From CAYZXL01 sp964482435 (GTDB lineage Bacteria > Auribacterota > JABMQX01), in the NCBI GenBank assembly GCA_964482435.1, contig CAYZXL010000090.1, forward strand, positions 1-13,791: a stretch of DNA of 13,791 nucleotides, read 5' to 3'. Shown one piece after another: positions 1-6,893 of the stretch; positions within the stretch are counted from its first letter, which is position 1, and each line of letters starts with the position of its first letter. The translations under genes were made by a program, and so were the position numbers. The notes below the pieces were generated by a model. The model had not been told where the DNA came from. It did not search any database and saw nothing but the letters and a program-made list of their open reading frames with translations.

Positions 1-10
1 ACACCTCCCC

Positions 11-340
11 TCAAATCCCCCCAAAACTCCCCGAAAACTGACAAACATAGGTTAGAACAAGATAGCAGTCTGGGAGTGCGTCGGGAGTAATATCCAACAA
101 TCCCTCACGCCGGGCATACCACTTGATATTGACCGTGCGATCCTTCAAAGGTCCGTCACGGAAGCGTCCATCAATGCTCTTGTGAGACGCTGACTCTTCC
201 AAGGCGATGTGGAAGACTCTTGACGCGATGTACTCACCTATATGTCCAATTTCAGCAGGGCGGCCAACCAGCGCGGTAATCTCGCGTTCGAGCAAGTTTC
301 TCTTCTTGATGAGATCGGCAAGCTGCGTCAGATCGTCCAC
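11..340 (-). CDS. Conserved-looking hypothetical protein, probably C-terminally truncated, in a gene cassette
   Basis: A 109-residue soluble protein with no signal peptide or membrane segment. It opens with a charged helix (residues 1-25), followed by an IGEYIAS segment and a K-W-Y-A-R-R-E-G-L-L-D stretch. The first ~98 residues look like a family of small conserved hypothetical proteins (possibly DUF6998-like, from memory and unverified), whose members run on well past the LVLT motif. Here the reading frame turns into a low-complexity G/S/F tail after LVLT and stops within 13 codons, so the C-terminal part seems to be missing. The start is a GTG at 340; the upstream ATG at 360 is out of frame and soon terminates. 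AGTAGG about 6 nt upstream is a weak ribosome binding site. It lies 38 bases beyond the attC-like site at 379-436 on the same strand, as expected for the next cassette ORF. The function is unknown. Confidence 0.6.
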   Translation of the reverse strand: MDDLTQLADLIKKRNLLEREITALVGRPAEIGHIGEYIASRVFHIALEESASHKSIDGRFRDGPLKDRTVNIKWYARREGLLDITPDALPDCYLVLTYVCQFSGSFGGI

Positions 341-378
341 GTGTGACCTACTTCGACCATATTGACTGTTTGGCTGGC

Positions 379-436
379 GGCTAACGACCTAAATCAACGG
401 TGGCTGTAAGCCATCCGCTGGAGTGACTTGTTAGAC
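379..436 (-). other. attC-like integron recombination site (58 bp)
   Basis: On the minus strand the site starts with R''-type GTCTAAC (436 to 430) and ends with R'-type GTTAGCC (385 to 379). Between them the strand folds: CAGCGGATGGC pairs with GCCACCGTTG around a TTACA loop, giving about 10 base pairs (one G-T wobble) with a single extrahelical A in the left arm. Unpaired spacers of 8-9 nt separate this stem from the outer CTAAC/GTTAG pairing. Paired R and L boxes, an unpaired central spacer, an extrahelical base and a length near the ~57-bp minimum are the known hallmarks of attC sites. The R' box differs from GTTRRRY at one position. It lies directly downstream of the 455-886 ORF. Confidence 0.8.
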
Positions 437-914
437 CGTGTCCCCCGGGCAGATCTACTCAAGGTAGCCTTTCCCTCGGGCCCTCGCTACGAGTTCCTCG
501 AATGTCGACAGGTCCATAGAGGGCGCCCACTGGCCATACTTCTTCTGTTCTTGCCCTTTTCCTCGGACCACGTGCCAATAGGGCAGCCAAGCAACTCTCC
601 CATCTTTGCCTTCGGTGATGACCAAGAACGGGTAGAAAGTCACCTCGCGACCGGTCTTGCCAGGCCACTTTACGGGCTCATCGGGTAGGAACGCGTCGAG
701 CACGACGCACTGGAAAGGGCCTGCATCAACCCCCCACGCAAAGGTCAAGTGCAACGCCATGTTGGTTGCGCACTGCGCACACGTGGGCAGCTTACCCAAG
801 GCGACCGCAAGTAACGAATCGAACAATGATCCTGCCCGAGACTTCCGGCGACACTTTGGGCAGAGATGGAACCGGTCAGTGGCCATCGTACCCCCCTTCA
901 TTCTATCGGTCTAA
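385..914 (-). mobile_element. Complete integron gene cassette, about 530 bp
   Basis: On the minus strand the unit begins after the G of GTTAGAC (915), has its first start codon 7 nt after that core site, carries one ORF filling most of its length, and ends in the attC-like site at the G of GTTAGCC (385). One ORF, a very short leader and a 3' attC is the standard cassette layout, with IntI cutting between G and TT. No integrase gene or attI is visible, so this may belong to an integrase-less attC cluster or to a larger integron left of the window. The outer boundary at 915 is not part of a full attC: no matching partner core or fold is seen in 916-1060. Confidence 0.7.
455..886 (-). CDS. Hypothetical cassette protein with a CxxC...CxxC zinc-ribbon-like motif
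   Basis: A 143-residue soluble protein that I do not recognise. Near the N terminus are C9-P-K-C12 and C36-A-Q-C39, separated by 23 residues with a short hydrophobic stretch between them (LLAVAL). Two CxxC knuckles suggest a single structural zinc site. The C-terminal two thirds is rich in aromatic residues and ends in a predicted helix (FEELVARARGKGY). It has no signal peptide. The ATG at 886 is preferred because AAGGGGGG sits 4-5 nt upstream; an in-frame ATG at 901 adds five residues but lies only 7 nt after the cassette core site, with no ribosome binding site. It is the only ORF of a complete cassette, between a GTTAGAC core and an attC-like site. Zinc or nucleic-acid binding is a guess; many cassette proteins have no known role. 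Confidence 0.7.
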   Translation of the reverse strand: MATDRFHLCPKCRRKSRAGSLFDSLLAVALGKLPTCAQCATNMALHLTFAWGVDAGPFQCVVLDAFLPDEPVKWPGKTGREVTFYPFLVITEGKDGRVAWLPYWHVVRGKGQEQKKYGQWAPSMDLSTFEELVARARGKGYLE

Positions 915-1362
915 CAATAATTAGGTTGAAGCAGTTGACATCCAGGGTGGCCTGGACGATGCTGGCGCCAAGAGGAACCTGCCCCGGACCGCTACCGAAA
1001 ATGTTCGGGAACTTGATCACCCCGTGCGCGTGTGGCGAAAGGCCGTCCACGTTAATTTCGGTGGCGCCGGCGTAGTTTGTATTCGGGCTGTCAGCGGAAA
1101 TCTGTGCGTCGTCGGTTACGGCGGCACCGCTGAAGGTTGCCGTCTGCGGCTGATTGCCAATGTAGAGGGTCACGCTTTGCAGTCCAACGGCATCCGTCGC
1201 CGAAGATGTGAACGAGACCGTAGTACTGTTGACCACACTCTCGTCGGCGGGTGAGACCAGCGTGACGGCTGGCCCAGACGCATCTGTCTTCGAGGAGACT
1301 GACGACAAGAGAACAAATATCGAGCAGAAAAAGACGGTGGAAATAATGCGCGTGGTCTTCAT
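898..1362 (-). pseudogene. Truncated exported DNRLRE-domain protein, interrupted at the cassette boundary
   Basis: A 154-residue remnant. Residues 1-24 form a Sec signal peptide (KTTR then a hydrophobic IISTVFFCSIFVLLSS core). A short Ig-like stretch (VTLVSPADESVVNSTTVSF) follows, then the first half of a DNRLRE-type beta-sandwich: repeated aspartates, SPNTNY, INVDG, an F-P-N-I-F-G-S-G-P-G-Q-V-P loop and ATLDVN. Such domains normally continue for roughly another 80-100 residues. Here the match stops at VNCFN and a nonsense tail (LIIVRPIE) runs across the GTTAGAC site at 909-915 into the cassette. I infer that insertion cut the gene. The ATG at 1362 is chosen because GGAGGG lies 6 nt upstream; the ATG at 1380 has no ribosome binding site. 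The intact protein was probably a secreted wall or adhesion-type protein. The remnant could still be exported. Confidence 0.65.
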
Positions 1363-1469
1363 CTCGTGCCCTCCCTCCAAGGATGTGTCAGCCCCCCTTC
1401 GTACCTGTGCCCTCCTGAGTCCCCGGTACTCAATGGGGGAACGACATTGTGATGCCTTCTAATGCCGAC

Positions 1470-1498
1470 AACGTATTTCTCGCCATTCGACATGTCAA
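1470..1498 (-). promoter_or_regulatory. Sigma70-type promoter for the DNRLRE gene
   Basis: The minus strand reads a perfect -35 TTGACA (1498 to 1493), a 17-nt spacer and a weak -10 TACGTT (1475 to 1470, three of six matches). This gives a leader of about 100 nt before the ATG at 1362. It lies back to back with the rightward promoter at 1526-1554. Confidence 0.4.
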
Positions 1499-1525
1499 GA
1501 CAAAAATCTGGCTTTTCACGGACGG

Positions 1526-1554
1526 TTGCAGCGAAGCTGATGCGAACGTATAAT
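1526..1554 (+). promoter_or_regulatory. Sigma70-type promoter for the heparinase-like gene
   Basis: A perfect -10 TATAAT (1549-1554) is preceded at 17 nt by TTGCAG (1526-1531), a weak -35. Transcription would start near 1561, inside a run of four CGT triplets (1555-1566), leaving a leader of about 37 nt with GGAG (1586-1589) 8 nt before the ATG at 1598. Confidence 0.55.
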
Positions 1555-1597
1555 CGTCGTCGTCGTGTAGCAGGGCTGATAACATGGAGAAGAGACG

Positions 1598-3697
1598 ATG
1601 GTTCCTGGTGAAAGGCGGTTTGTTGGGATCCTCGTTGTTTTGGCTGGCTTTGGTGTAGCTGTTTCGGCTTGCGGGGCCAGGCCGGTCGTGTTCCTGACGG
1701 ACAAGCAGATTGAGGCAGCGAGGGAGAGAATCCAGAGAGATGCCTGGGCGGAGAGAAGTTATGCGCCGATCAAGGCGAATGCCAGGAGCTGGCTCGCGCG
1801 GCGCCCCGACTTTCCCGAAGGACCGACCGGTTGGTATCACGACTATTTTTGCTCGGAGCACGGAGTTTTCCTGACGTACGATCCGGGTAGGCCCGACGAG
1901 CACTATTGCCGCGCGGGAAACCACTATGTTCGCGGCGAGAAACTCGATGCCTACTGGCGAGCCACAACGCTCTCGCGGTTCGTGAACGGAGCAAGAGATT
2001 TGGCGACGGTTTACGCCATCGAGGGTGACCGAGAGTGCGCCGCGACAGCGCGCGAAATCCTTGTGTCGTTCGCCGACTACTACGAGAAGTTCGTCAAGGG
2101 AAAGAAGCCGCCTCGGTTGATGTGGCAGACGCTCGACGAGGCCTGGTACATCCTGTCGGCTGTGGCAGCATACGAGCTTATCTACGAGTCCGGGGTTGTT
2201 TCCGACGACGATCGAAGATGCATCGAGGAGAAATGGTTTCGTCCGACGGCGGAGTTCATCAAGAGCCAGACGCGGGTGATTCACAACATTCACTGCTGGC
2301 AAAATTCGGCGGTGTTGTGCCTGGGGTTGGCTTTGAGGGACAAGCTACTGGTGGATTTCGCAATCAACGACCCGCGTTCCGGTTTTCGACGGCAGATTGC
2401 GGAGGGAGTGCTCGACGACGGGATATGGTACGAGTGCTCTTTCGGCTACCACTTTTACACGATCAGCGCGCTTGAGAACACAATCATTCCGACAGTCAAC
2501 AACGGAATGGACATATCCGTGGAGCTGCGCAAGATAAGGAAGGTGTTTGAGGTTCCGATTCTCAGCGCGGACCGGCATTTCGAACTGCCATCGCCGAACG
2601 ATGGGAGCGGAGGGAGGCTCTGGGATAAGACGGGGGCGTACGAACTCGGGTATTTTCTGTTTCCGGAGGAGAAGAAATTCGGCCAGTTGCTCCAGTTCGC
2701 GTACTCAGATTCGGCGAGAGGGAGAGCGGGGAGAAGCGTCCTGTTCTATGGCGTGGAGAAGCTGCCAGACGGTGGGCTGATGCCCGAGCGGGAAAGCGTG
2801 AATCTTCCGGGATTCGGACTGGCAATTCTCCGGTTGCAGCGAGGCGACGATTACCTGTACGCGGCGGTGGACTACGGGCCTCACGGTGGCGGACATGGGC
2901 ATCCGGACAAGTTGAACGTGATTTTTTCGGGTCTCGGGCAGATGTTCTCCCCTGACCTCGGAAGCGCGGGGTACGGCTTGAAAGTGCATGGGGCGTGGTA
3001 CAGGCAGAGCTTGAGCCACAACGTGGTCGTGGTTGACCGGCAGTCGCAAAAGCCCTCGACGGGAAAACTGGTCGAATTCCGTGGAGAATCAAGTGTGAAG
3101 TGGGTGAGCGCGAGAGCGGACGAGGCGTATCCGGGTGTTCGGTGGCAGAGGACGGTTTTCCTGTGTGAGGACGGGTATTTTGTGGTCGCGGACTCGTTGC
3201 GGGGAGAGAAGGAGCACACGTTCGACTGGGCATATCACAACCTGGGGACGCTCGGCATCGCGGGGGCGAACTTGACCGACATGCGTCAGGACGACTTCGG
3301 AGATGGTGCCGGGTATGAGGTTCCAAGGGAATTGCGGGTTGCGAAGAGCGCCGGCGAGGTTCTGGCGTCGTGGCGGCTCGACGAGACTCGACGGGTGGAG
3401 CTGCACATCCCGACCTGTGCGCAAGAGACACATCGGGTCATCACGGCGGTAGCTCCAGGGAATCCTTCGATGGTTGAGATGCCAATGGTTTTGTGGCGGA
3501 CGAGGGGAAAGGATGCGGATTTCTGGGCGGTGATTGAGCCTGTGAAGGGAGAGAGTCAGATTTCGCGGGCGACGGTTTCCGACGGGCGGTTGACAGTTGA
3601 GTTGAAGGACGGGGCGAAGAGGGCGTTCTTCGTCGAGAAGGGCGTGCCGGGCTCGTCAGTTTCGTGGTCCGCGGAGGGCGGTGAGGCGGGACGTTAG
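1598..3697 (+). CDS. Heparinase II/III-like polysaccharide lyase, lipoprotein
   Basis: A 699-residue exported protein, probably a uronate polysaccharide lyase acting by beta-elimination. Residues 1-24 are a lipoprotein signal with lipobox V-S-A-C25. Residues ~80-110 carry C85-x2-H88 and H102-x-C104 around a YDP loop, a small Cys/His motif seen in relatives. Residues ~110-310 form the alpha/alpha-toroid; N230, H232, W234 and the tyrosines of GYHFY (284, 287) match the region where lyases of this fold keep their catalytic Asn/His and Tyr. From ~400 comes the heparinase II/III beta-sandwich, with the diagnostic H-G-G-G-H-G-H-P-D-K (429-438) and the S-H-N-V-V-V-V-D segment (473-480). The length is normal and the key residues are present, so it is probably active. 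The substrate (alginate, glycosaminoglycan or other uronic-acid glycan) cannot be read from sequence. It stands alone and converges on the GH35-like gene. Confidence 0.85.
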   Translation: MVPGERRFVGILVVLAGFGVAVSACGARPVVFLTDKQIEAARERIQRDAWAERSYAPIKANARSWLARRPDFPEGPTGWYHDYFCSEHGVFLTYDPGRPDEHYCRAGNHYVRGEKLDAYWRATTLSRFVNGARDLATVYAIEGDRECAATAREILVSFADYYEKFVKGKKPPRLMWQTLDEAWYILSAVAAYELIYESGVVSDDDRRCIEEKWFRPTAEFIKSQTRVIHNIHCWQNSAVLCLGLALRDKLLVDFAINDPRSGFRRQIAEGVLDDGIWYECSFGYHFYTISALENTIIPTVNNGMDISVELRKIRKVFEVPILSADRHFELPSPNDGSGGRLWDKTGAYELGYFLFPEEKKFGQLLQFAYSDSARGRAGRSVLFYGVEKLPDGGLMPERESVNLPGFGLAILRLQRGDDYLYAAVDYGPHGGGHGHPDKLNVIFSGLGQMFSPDLGSAGYGLKVHGAWYRQSLSHNVVVVDRQSQKPSTGKLVEFRGESSVKWVSARADEAYPGVRWQRTVFLCEDGYFVVADSLRGEKEHTFDWAYHNLGTLGIAGANLTDMRQDDFGDGAGYEVPRELRVAKSAGEVLASWRLDETRRVELHIPTCAQETHRVITAVAPGNPSMVEMPMVLWRTRGKDADFWAVIEPVKGESQISRATVSDGRLTVELKDGAKRAFFVEKGVPGSSVSWSAEGGEAGR

Positions 3698-3715
3698 GAG
3701 AGGGGCTTGGCGCGG

Positions 3716-3744
3716 GAGCGCTCAGGACATGGAGACGAGCGCTC
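3716..3744. terminator. Possible bidirectional terminator hairpin between convergent genes
   Basis: Two copies of the self-complementary octamer GAGCGCTC (3716-3723 and 3737-3744) are separated by 13 nt and can pair as a GC-rich stem. They lie in the 70-bp gap between the two converging stop codons. There is no T-tract on either side, so this is not a classic intrinsic terminator. The second copy is 24 bases beyond the minus-strand stop. Confidence 0.35.
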
Positions 3745-3767
3745 TCGGTGGACTCTCGCGGGCATGC

Positions 3768-6371
3768 TCATCGCCACTGGAGCCGGAGGCTGTGCTGTAA
3801 GAGAGAGTGAGCGTCCTCGGAGTGAACCTCGGCAGAGACCGGCCCGCCTCCGCGCGCAGCCACGACGAGGAGATTCTCGCCGCTGAGGAGCCAGGAGTAG
3901 GGGAGGGGAATGACGTTTTCGGAAGGGCGGTCGGGGACATTCGGGTCACGGTTGCGAATTGATGTGTAGCGCACAAACCTGCGACCGTTGAGCCAGAGAG
4001 ATGCTCGCTCGCCGGCCTCGATCTGCAGGAGGAGGGGAGTTTCCCACGCTGGCTTTGGCTGGAGGGTGACGGGGATGGCGTACCAGGCGATGTCGGCGGG
4101 AGGCGGCTTTTGAGGGAGAGTGACGGGTTGCCATTCGGGGCCGTAAGGACGGGCAAACAGGAGAAGCCATTCGCCCTTGAGGCCCGGGGATGCTTCCCAG
4201 TTGAGATTCATTTCGGGAGTCATCGTGATTCTGAGTTCGGGGATGCTTTCAAATTCAAGCGTGATGACGAGACTGTTCTCTGTCTTGTTGAGTTTTCGTC
4301 GGAGGTCAAAGGACCACGCTCCTTCCCCCTGAACGCTGGCAGCGATAGGTGCATCGTTGGCGTTTAAGATGGGCGGAGGGATAGCGTTTGTCTCGACAAG
4401 GAGACGTTCGGCGGCGTTCTTCGGGAGGGTCGTGTGGAGCATGACGAAGCCGGGCTGGTAAAAGCCGAGCCGGGCGAGGTCGGAAGGATTATCGAGCTTG
4501 ACAAGCGGAGCCTCGCCGTCAGGAAGCGATGACTCGAGGGCGACGCGCGCTCGCTTGAGACGGATGGCGACAGAAGGGGCGGACGGCGTCTTGACTGTCA
4601 GGCGGTAGATGCCATCTTCCCTGAGAACGCGGGCCTCGCGCCCGTCAAGGAGGACGCGGTCGGGCTGCTCGGCGAAGAAGGCGGATATGTGCGTTTCCCC
4701 GGGGCTGCATAGAATGGACGCTTCAAGTTCGGTCGGGGTCCGTTCGGATTCGGAGACGAAGTCAGCACTGGAGATGAGAAGCGCGCTCCGGTTGCCTTTT
4801 CCAATCAGCCAGGTTCGGGCGGCGCGCTCGGCGGTTGTTATGACGAGGAGGGCTCTCGGAAAACGAAGGAATTGGTCTTCGGGGGAGTGAGTGTAATTGA
4901 GGCGCAGGGATGGACCGTCGCGCACGAGCCGCACAGTTTTGCTGAATGCGGTTGGGTCATCAGGCGTGCCAAGGGCGATTTCACCGGGGGCGTTTTCGTC
5001 GCCGCAGAACACGATATAGTCGGTGTCGCGGAGGCTGCCCCGGGAGGAAATTTCAGAGGTGGAGTAGGAGACGGTAAGTGTCCCGACCTTGAGTCGAGCG
5101 ACGAGGAGTTTAGTCTGGTGAGGAGCCAGAGCGATTCTCTCTTTGGCGGGGACTGCGAGACTGGTGCCAGAAATCGGGTCTTTCAGCCGGAGACAGATAC
5201 TGGCGGGTTTTCCCTTGAGTTCCTGGGGGAAAATGAAAAGGGCGTTGGAGCTTGAGAACGCGCGCACGCCGATATGCGAGGTTGCCTGACCGGGCGATGC
5301 CACTTGGGGTTCTGGCAGAAGGAGTTCGATGTCTCCGGGCGGGACTTCGTCGGCGGACAGGAGGTCAGGGCCGAAGGAGGTGAGCCATTGCCCGAACAGG
5401 CGCACGGACCAGTAGGATGGGTTGAAGCTCCCTGCGGCGGTGAGCGGGGCAGAGGGGCAATAGACGCCGGGGCTTTGGTCAAAAGACAGGGCGAAGTCCC
5501 ACGTTCCGGCGACAGGGCGGTGGTTGATAATATATGCGCCGCTCAAAAGCATGGAGAGGATCGCGGCGCGATATGAGGATGAGAACTCGGAGCGCGACTC
5601 AGGAGAGGTATGAGGGGCAGCGAATTCACCGCTCGGGAAGTTGTATTCGGCAATGAGGAAGGGATAGCCGGGTGGTTTGTCGCGCTGGGCGGCGGTTGAT
5701 GCGGGTGTCGTCGAGGGAAGCCACAGCCGATGGTTGACGTAGATGGCGATTTCGATTCCCCGTTCGCGGACGGCATTGGCGAGAGTGCCGAGGTGCACAG
5801 CATCGGGTGACATCCTTTCCTCGTCGGGGCTGTCAATTCGGACAAGGATTACGGGGCCGCTCTTTGTGAGCTGGTAGCGGGCTATGAGAGGACAGAGTGC
5901 GTTGTACCAGCGGGCGACATACCGAAGGTAGAGTTCGCTGTCGTGGCCGATGTCGGGGACTTCCCTTGCGATGAGCCATCTGGGAAGAAAGTCAAGCCGC
6001 GTGTTCGGAGCGATGCTGGCGAGGACGAAGGTGTTTTGTTGCTGGCAAGTTTTGAGGAACTCTTCGAGGGCGGAGAGGTCAATCTGGCCGGGTTTTTTCT
6101 CGTGCAGCGCCCAGGGGACGGGGGTGCTTATGGCGTTGATTCCTGCGGCTTTGATTCGCTTGATTCGCTCGCTCCACTCCTCTTTCGGAATGCGCCAGTA
6201 ATGAAGCTCGCCGCTGAGAATCGGGAATACTGGTTGATGCACGGCGCTGGACGTCCGGGGATTGGCCAGGGAAGAGTTTTGGGGCTTGTCGGAGATTGGG
6301 GCAGAGAAGGCAGCAAGAACCGTTGCGAGAGAAAGGAAAACGATCAGAGTTGAGAACATGGTTTTGGACAT
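3768..6371 (-). CDS. GH35-like (beta-galactosidase family) exported protein with degraded catalytic motifs
   Basis: An 867-residue protein with a signal peptide (MSKTMFSTLIVFLSLATVLA, cleavage near residue 23). Residues ~50-330 follow the GH35 TIM barrel: S-G-E-L-H-Y-W-R-I-P (53-62), K-A-A-G-I-N-A-I (74-81) and V-P-W-A-L-H-E (85-91) are classic. The next family motifs are changed. The loop usually containing CAEW-GG reads TRLDFLPRW (125-132). The V-E-N-E-Y-G acid/base strand reads V-R-I-D-S-P-D-E (177-184), with no Glu where the proton donor sits. The HGGTNFG strand reads I-N-H-R-P-V-A-G-T (282-290). A nucleophile-like E242 remains in I-A-E-Y. The C-terminal ~100 residues form a jelly-roll ending typical of GH35 (S-L-W-L-N-G-R and a P-Y-S-W-L-L-S-G-E-N turn). 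It may bind carbohydrate without hydrolysing beta-galactosides, or use a changed mechanism. GGAGG lies 10 nt before the ATG at 6371. Confidence 0.8.
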   Translation of the reverse strand: MSKTMFSTLIVFLSLATVLAAFSAPISDKPQNSSLANPRTSSAVHQPVFPILSGELHYWRIPKEEWSERIKRIKAAGINAISTPVPWALHEKKPGQIDLSALEEFLKTCQQQNTFVLASIAPNTRLDFLPRWLIAREVPDIGHDSELYLRYVARWYNALCPLIARYQLTKSGPVILVRIDSPDEERMSPDAVHLGTLANAVRERGIEIAIYVNHRLWLPSTTPASTAAQRDKPPGYPFLIAEYNFPSGEFAAPHTSPESRSEFSSSYRAAILSMLLSGAYIINHRPVAGTWDFALSFDQSPGVYCPSAPLTAAGSFNPSYWSVRLFGQWLTSFGPDLLSADEVPPGDIELLLPEPQVASPGQATSHIGVRAFSSSNALFIFPQELKGKPASICLRLKDPISGTSLAVPAKERIALAPHQTKLLVARLKVGTLTVSYSTSEISSRGSLRDTDYIVFCGDENAPGEIALGTPDDPTAFSKTVRLVRDGPSLRLNYTHSPEDQFLRFPRALLVITTAERAARTWLIGKGNRSALLISSADFVSESERTPTELEASILCSPGETHISAFFAEQPDRVLLDGREARVLREDGIYRLTVKTPSAPSVAIRLKRARVALESSLPDGEAPLVKLDNPSDLARLGFYQPGFVMLHTTLPKNAAERLLVETNAIPPPILNANDAPIAASVQGEGAWSFDLRRKLNKTENSLVITLEFESIPELRITMTPEMNLNWEASPGLKGEWLLLFARPYGPEWQPVTLPQKPPPADIAWYAIPVTLQPKPAWETPLLLQIEAGERASLWLNGRRFVRYTSIRNRDPNVPDRPSENVIPLPYSWLLSGENLLVVAARGGGPVSAEVHSEDAHSLLQHSLRLQWR

Positions 6372-6444
6372 GGCACGCTGAACCTCCGCAGATTAGTCGG
6401 GTCGCCCTATAAGAAGATAAGCAAAGGAGTGGAAAAATCCAGTC

Positions 6445-6471
6445 TTTTCCGGCGTTCGGAGGCGCGGAAAA
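6445..6471 (-). terminator. Hairpin, possible terminator of the 64-codon ORF
   Basis: TTTTCCGGCG (6445-6454) pairs with CGCGGAAAA (6463-6471) around an 8-nt loop, giving nine base pairs with one bulged base. On the minus strand a run of five T follows about seven bases after the stem, which is further than usual for an intrinsic terminator. It lies between the small ORF's stop (6490) and the GH35-like start (6371), so it could separate their transcripts. Confidence 0.4.
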
Positions 6472-6489
6472 CATTGCGGTGCGTTGGAA

Positions 6490-6684
6490 TTAGTACACCT
6501 GGCGGTCGCCGTCGCAGGCGTGATATGTTACACGGATGAGGGTTTCGTCGAGGATAAGGGTGATTTCGGGAAATACTCTGAGGAGCTCTCGAGCCATCTG
6601 GCGGCGGGTTTTGAGAAGAATCGGTTGCTTGCGGGTGACTTCCTCGTATCTGGAGTGGGGCCGGGCTTTTTGGTTGCCGGTCAT
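6490..6684 (-). CDS. Small hypothetical protein, 64 residues
   Basis: A short basic protein I do not recognise. Residues 1-27 are polar and charged (RPHSRYEEVTRKQ). Residues 27-38 look like an amphipathic helix (RRQMARELLRVF), followed by a hydrophobic strand pair (EITLILDETLIRVTY) and a polar end. Codon third positions are mostly C or G, as in neighbouring genes, and the protein composition is that of a small folded domain. A plus-strand ORF covers the same bases but has a less protein-like composition and a TTG start. There is no clear ribosome binding site; a TATAGT -10-like box (minus strand, 6711 to 6706) would give a leader of only ~15 nt. It lies upstream of and codirectional with the GH35-like gene, 118 bp away. 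Whether it is expressed is uncertain. Confidence 0.45.
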   Translation of the reverse strand: MTGNQKARPHSRYEEVTRKQPILLKTRRQMARELLRVFPEITLILDETLIRVTYHACDGDRQVY

Positions 6685-6787
6685 CAGTGATTACATCAGT
6701 GGTGCACTATAGGTCGTTCAGGACTTTCTATCAGGAACACAAGAGCTGTTGCGCGGTTTATTGTGGCAGGTGTTTGAATTAATTTGT

Positions 6788-6817
6788 TTGACTTCTTGAA
6801 CCAGGGGAGAGTATTAT
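6788..6817 (+). promoter_or_regulatory. Sigma70-type promoter of the HD-domain operon
   Basis: TTGACT (6788-6793), an 18-nt spacer and TATTAT (6812-6817) give five-of-six matches for both boxes. The surrounding ~100 bases are clearly more AT-rich than the rest of the window. Transcription would start near 6825, leaving about 70 nt of leader. That leader contains a GGTGG...CCACC pairing just before the ATG at 6894 and no clear Shine-Dalgarno sequence close to the start, so translation of the first gene may be structured or weak. Confidence 0.6.
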
Positions 6818-6893
6818 AAAAGCACATTAGAGGAACGTCATAGTCCCATGCATCGAGGGGGTGGAGAAAGGGTAAGTCGCCCCACCAGAACAA

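Noticed and set aside
1555..1566. (CGT)4 run as a regulatory microsatellite
   Set aside because: Four copies at a probable transcription start are too few to support a phase-variable repeat.
1430..2302. A 290-codon minus-strand ORF
   Set aside because: It overlaps the heparinase-like gene and both divergent promoters, and its translation has no recognisable pattern.
2562..3431. A 289-codon minus-strand ORF
   Set aside because: Its composition (Pro, Arg, Ser) is that of an antisense shadow of the heparinase-like catalytic region.
6696..6893. A 65-codon minus-strand ORF upstream of the HD operon
   Set aside because: It covers the AT-rich promoter and leader and has a mixed, non-protein-like composition.
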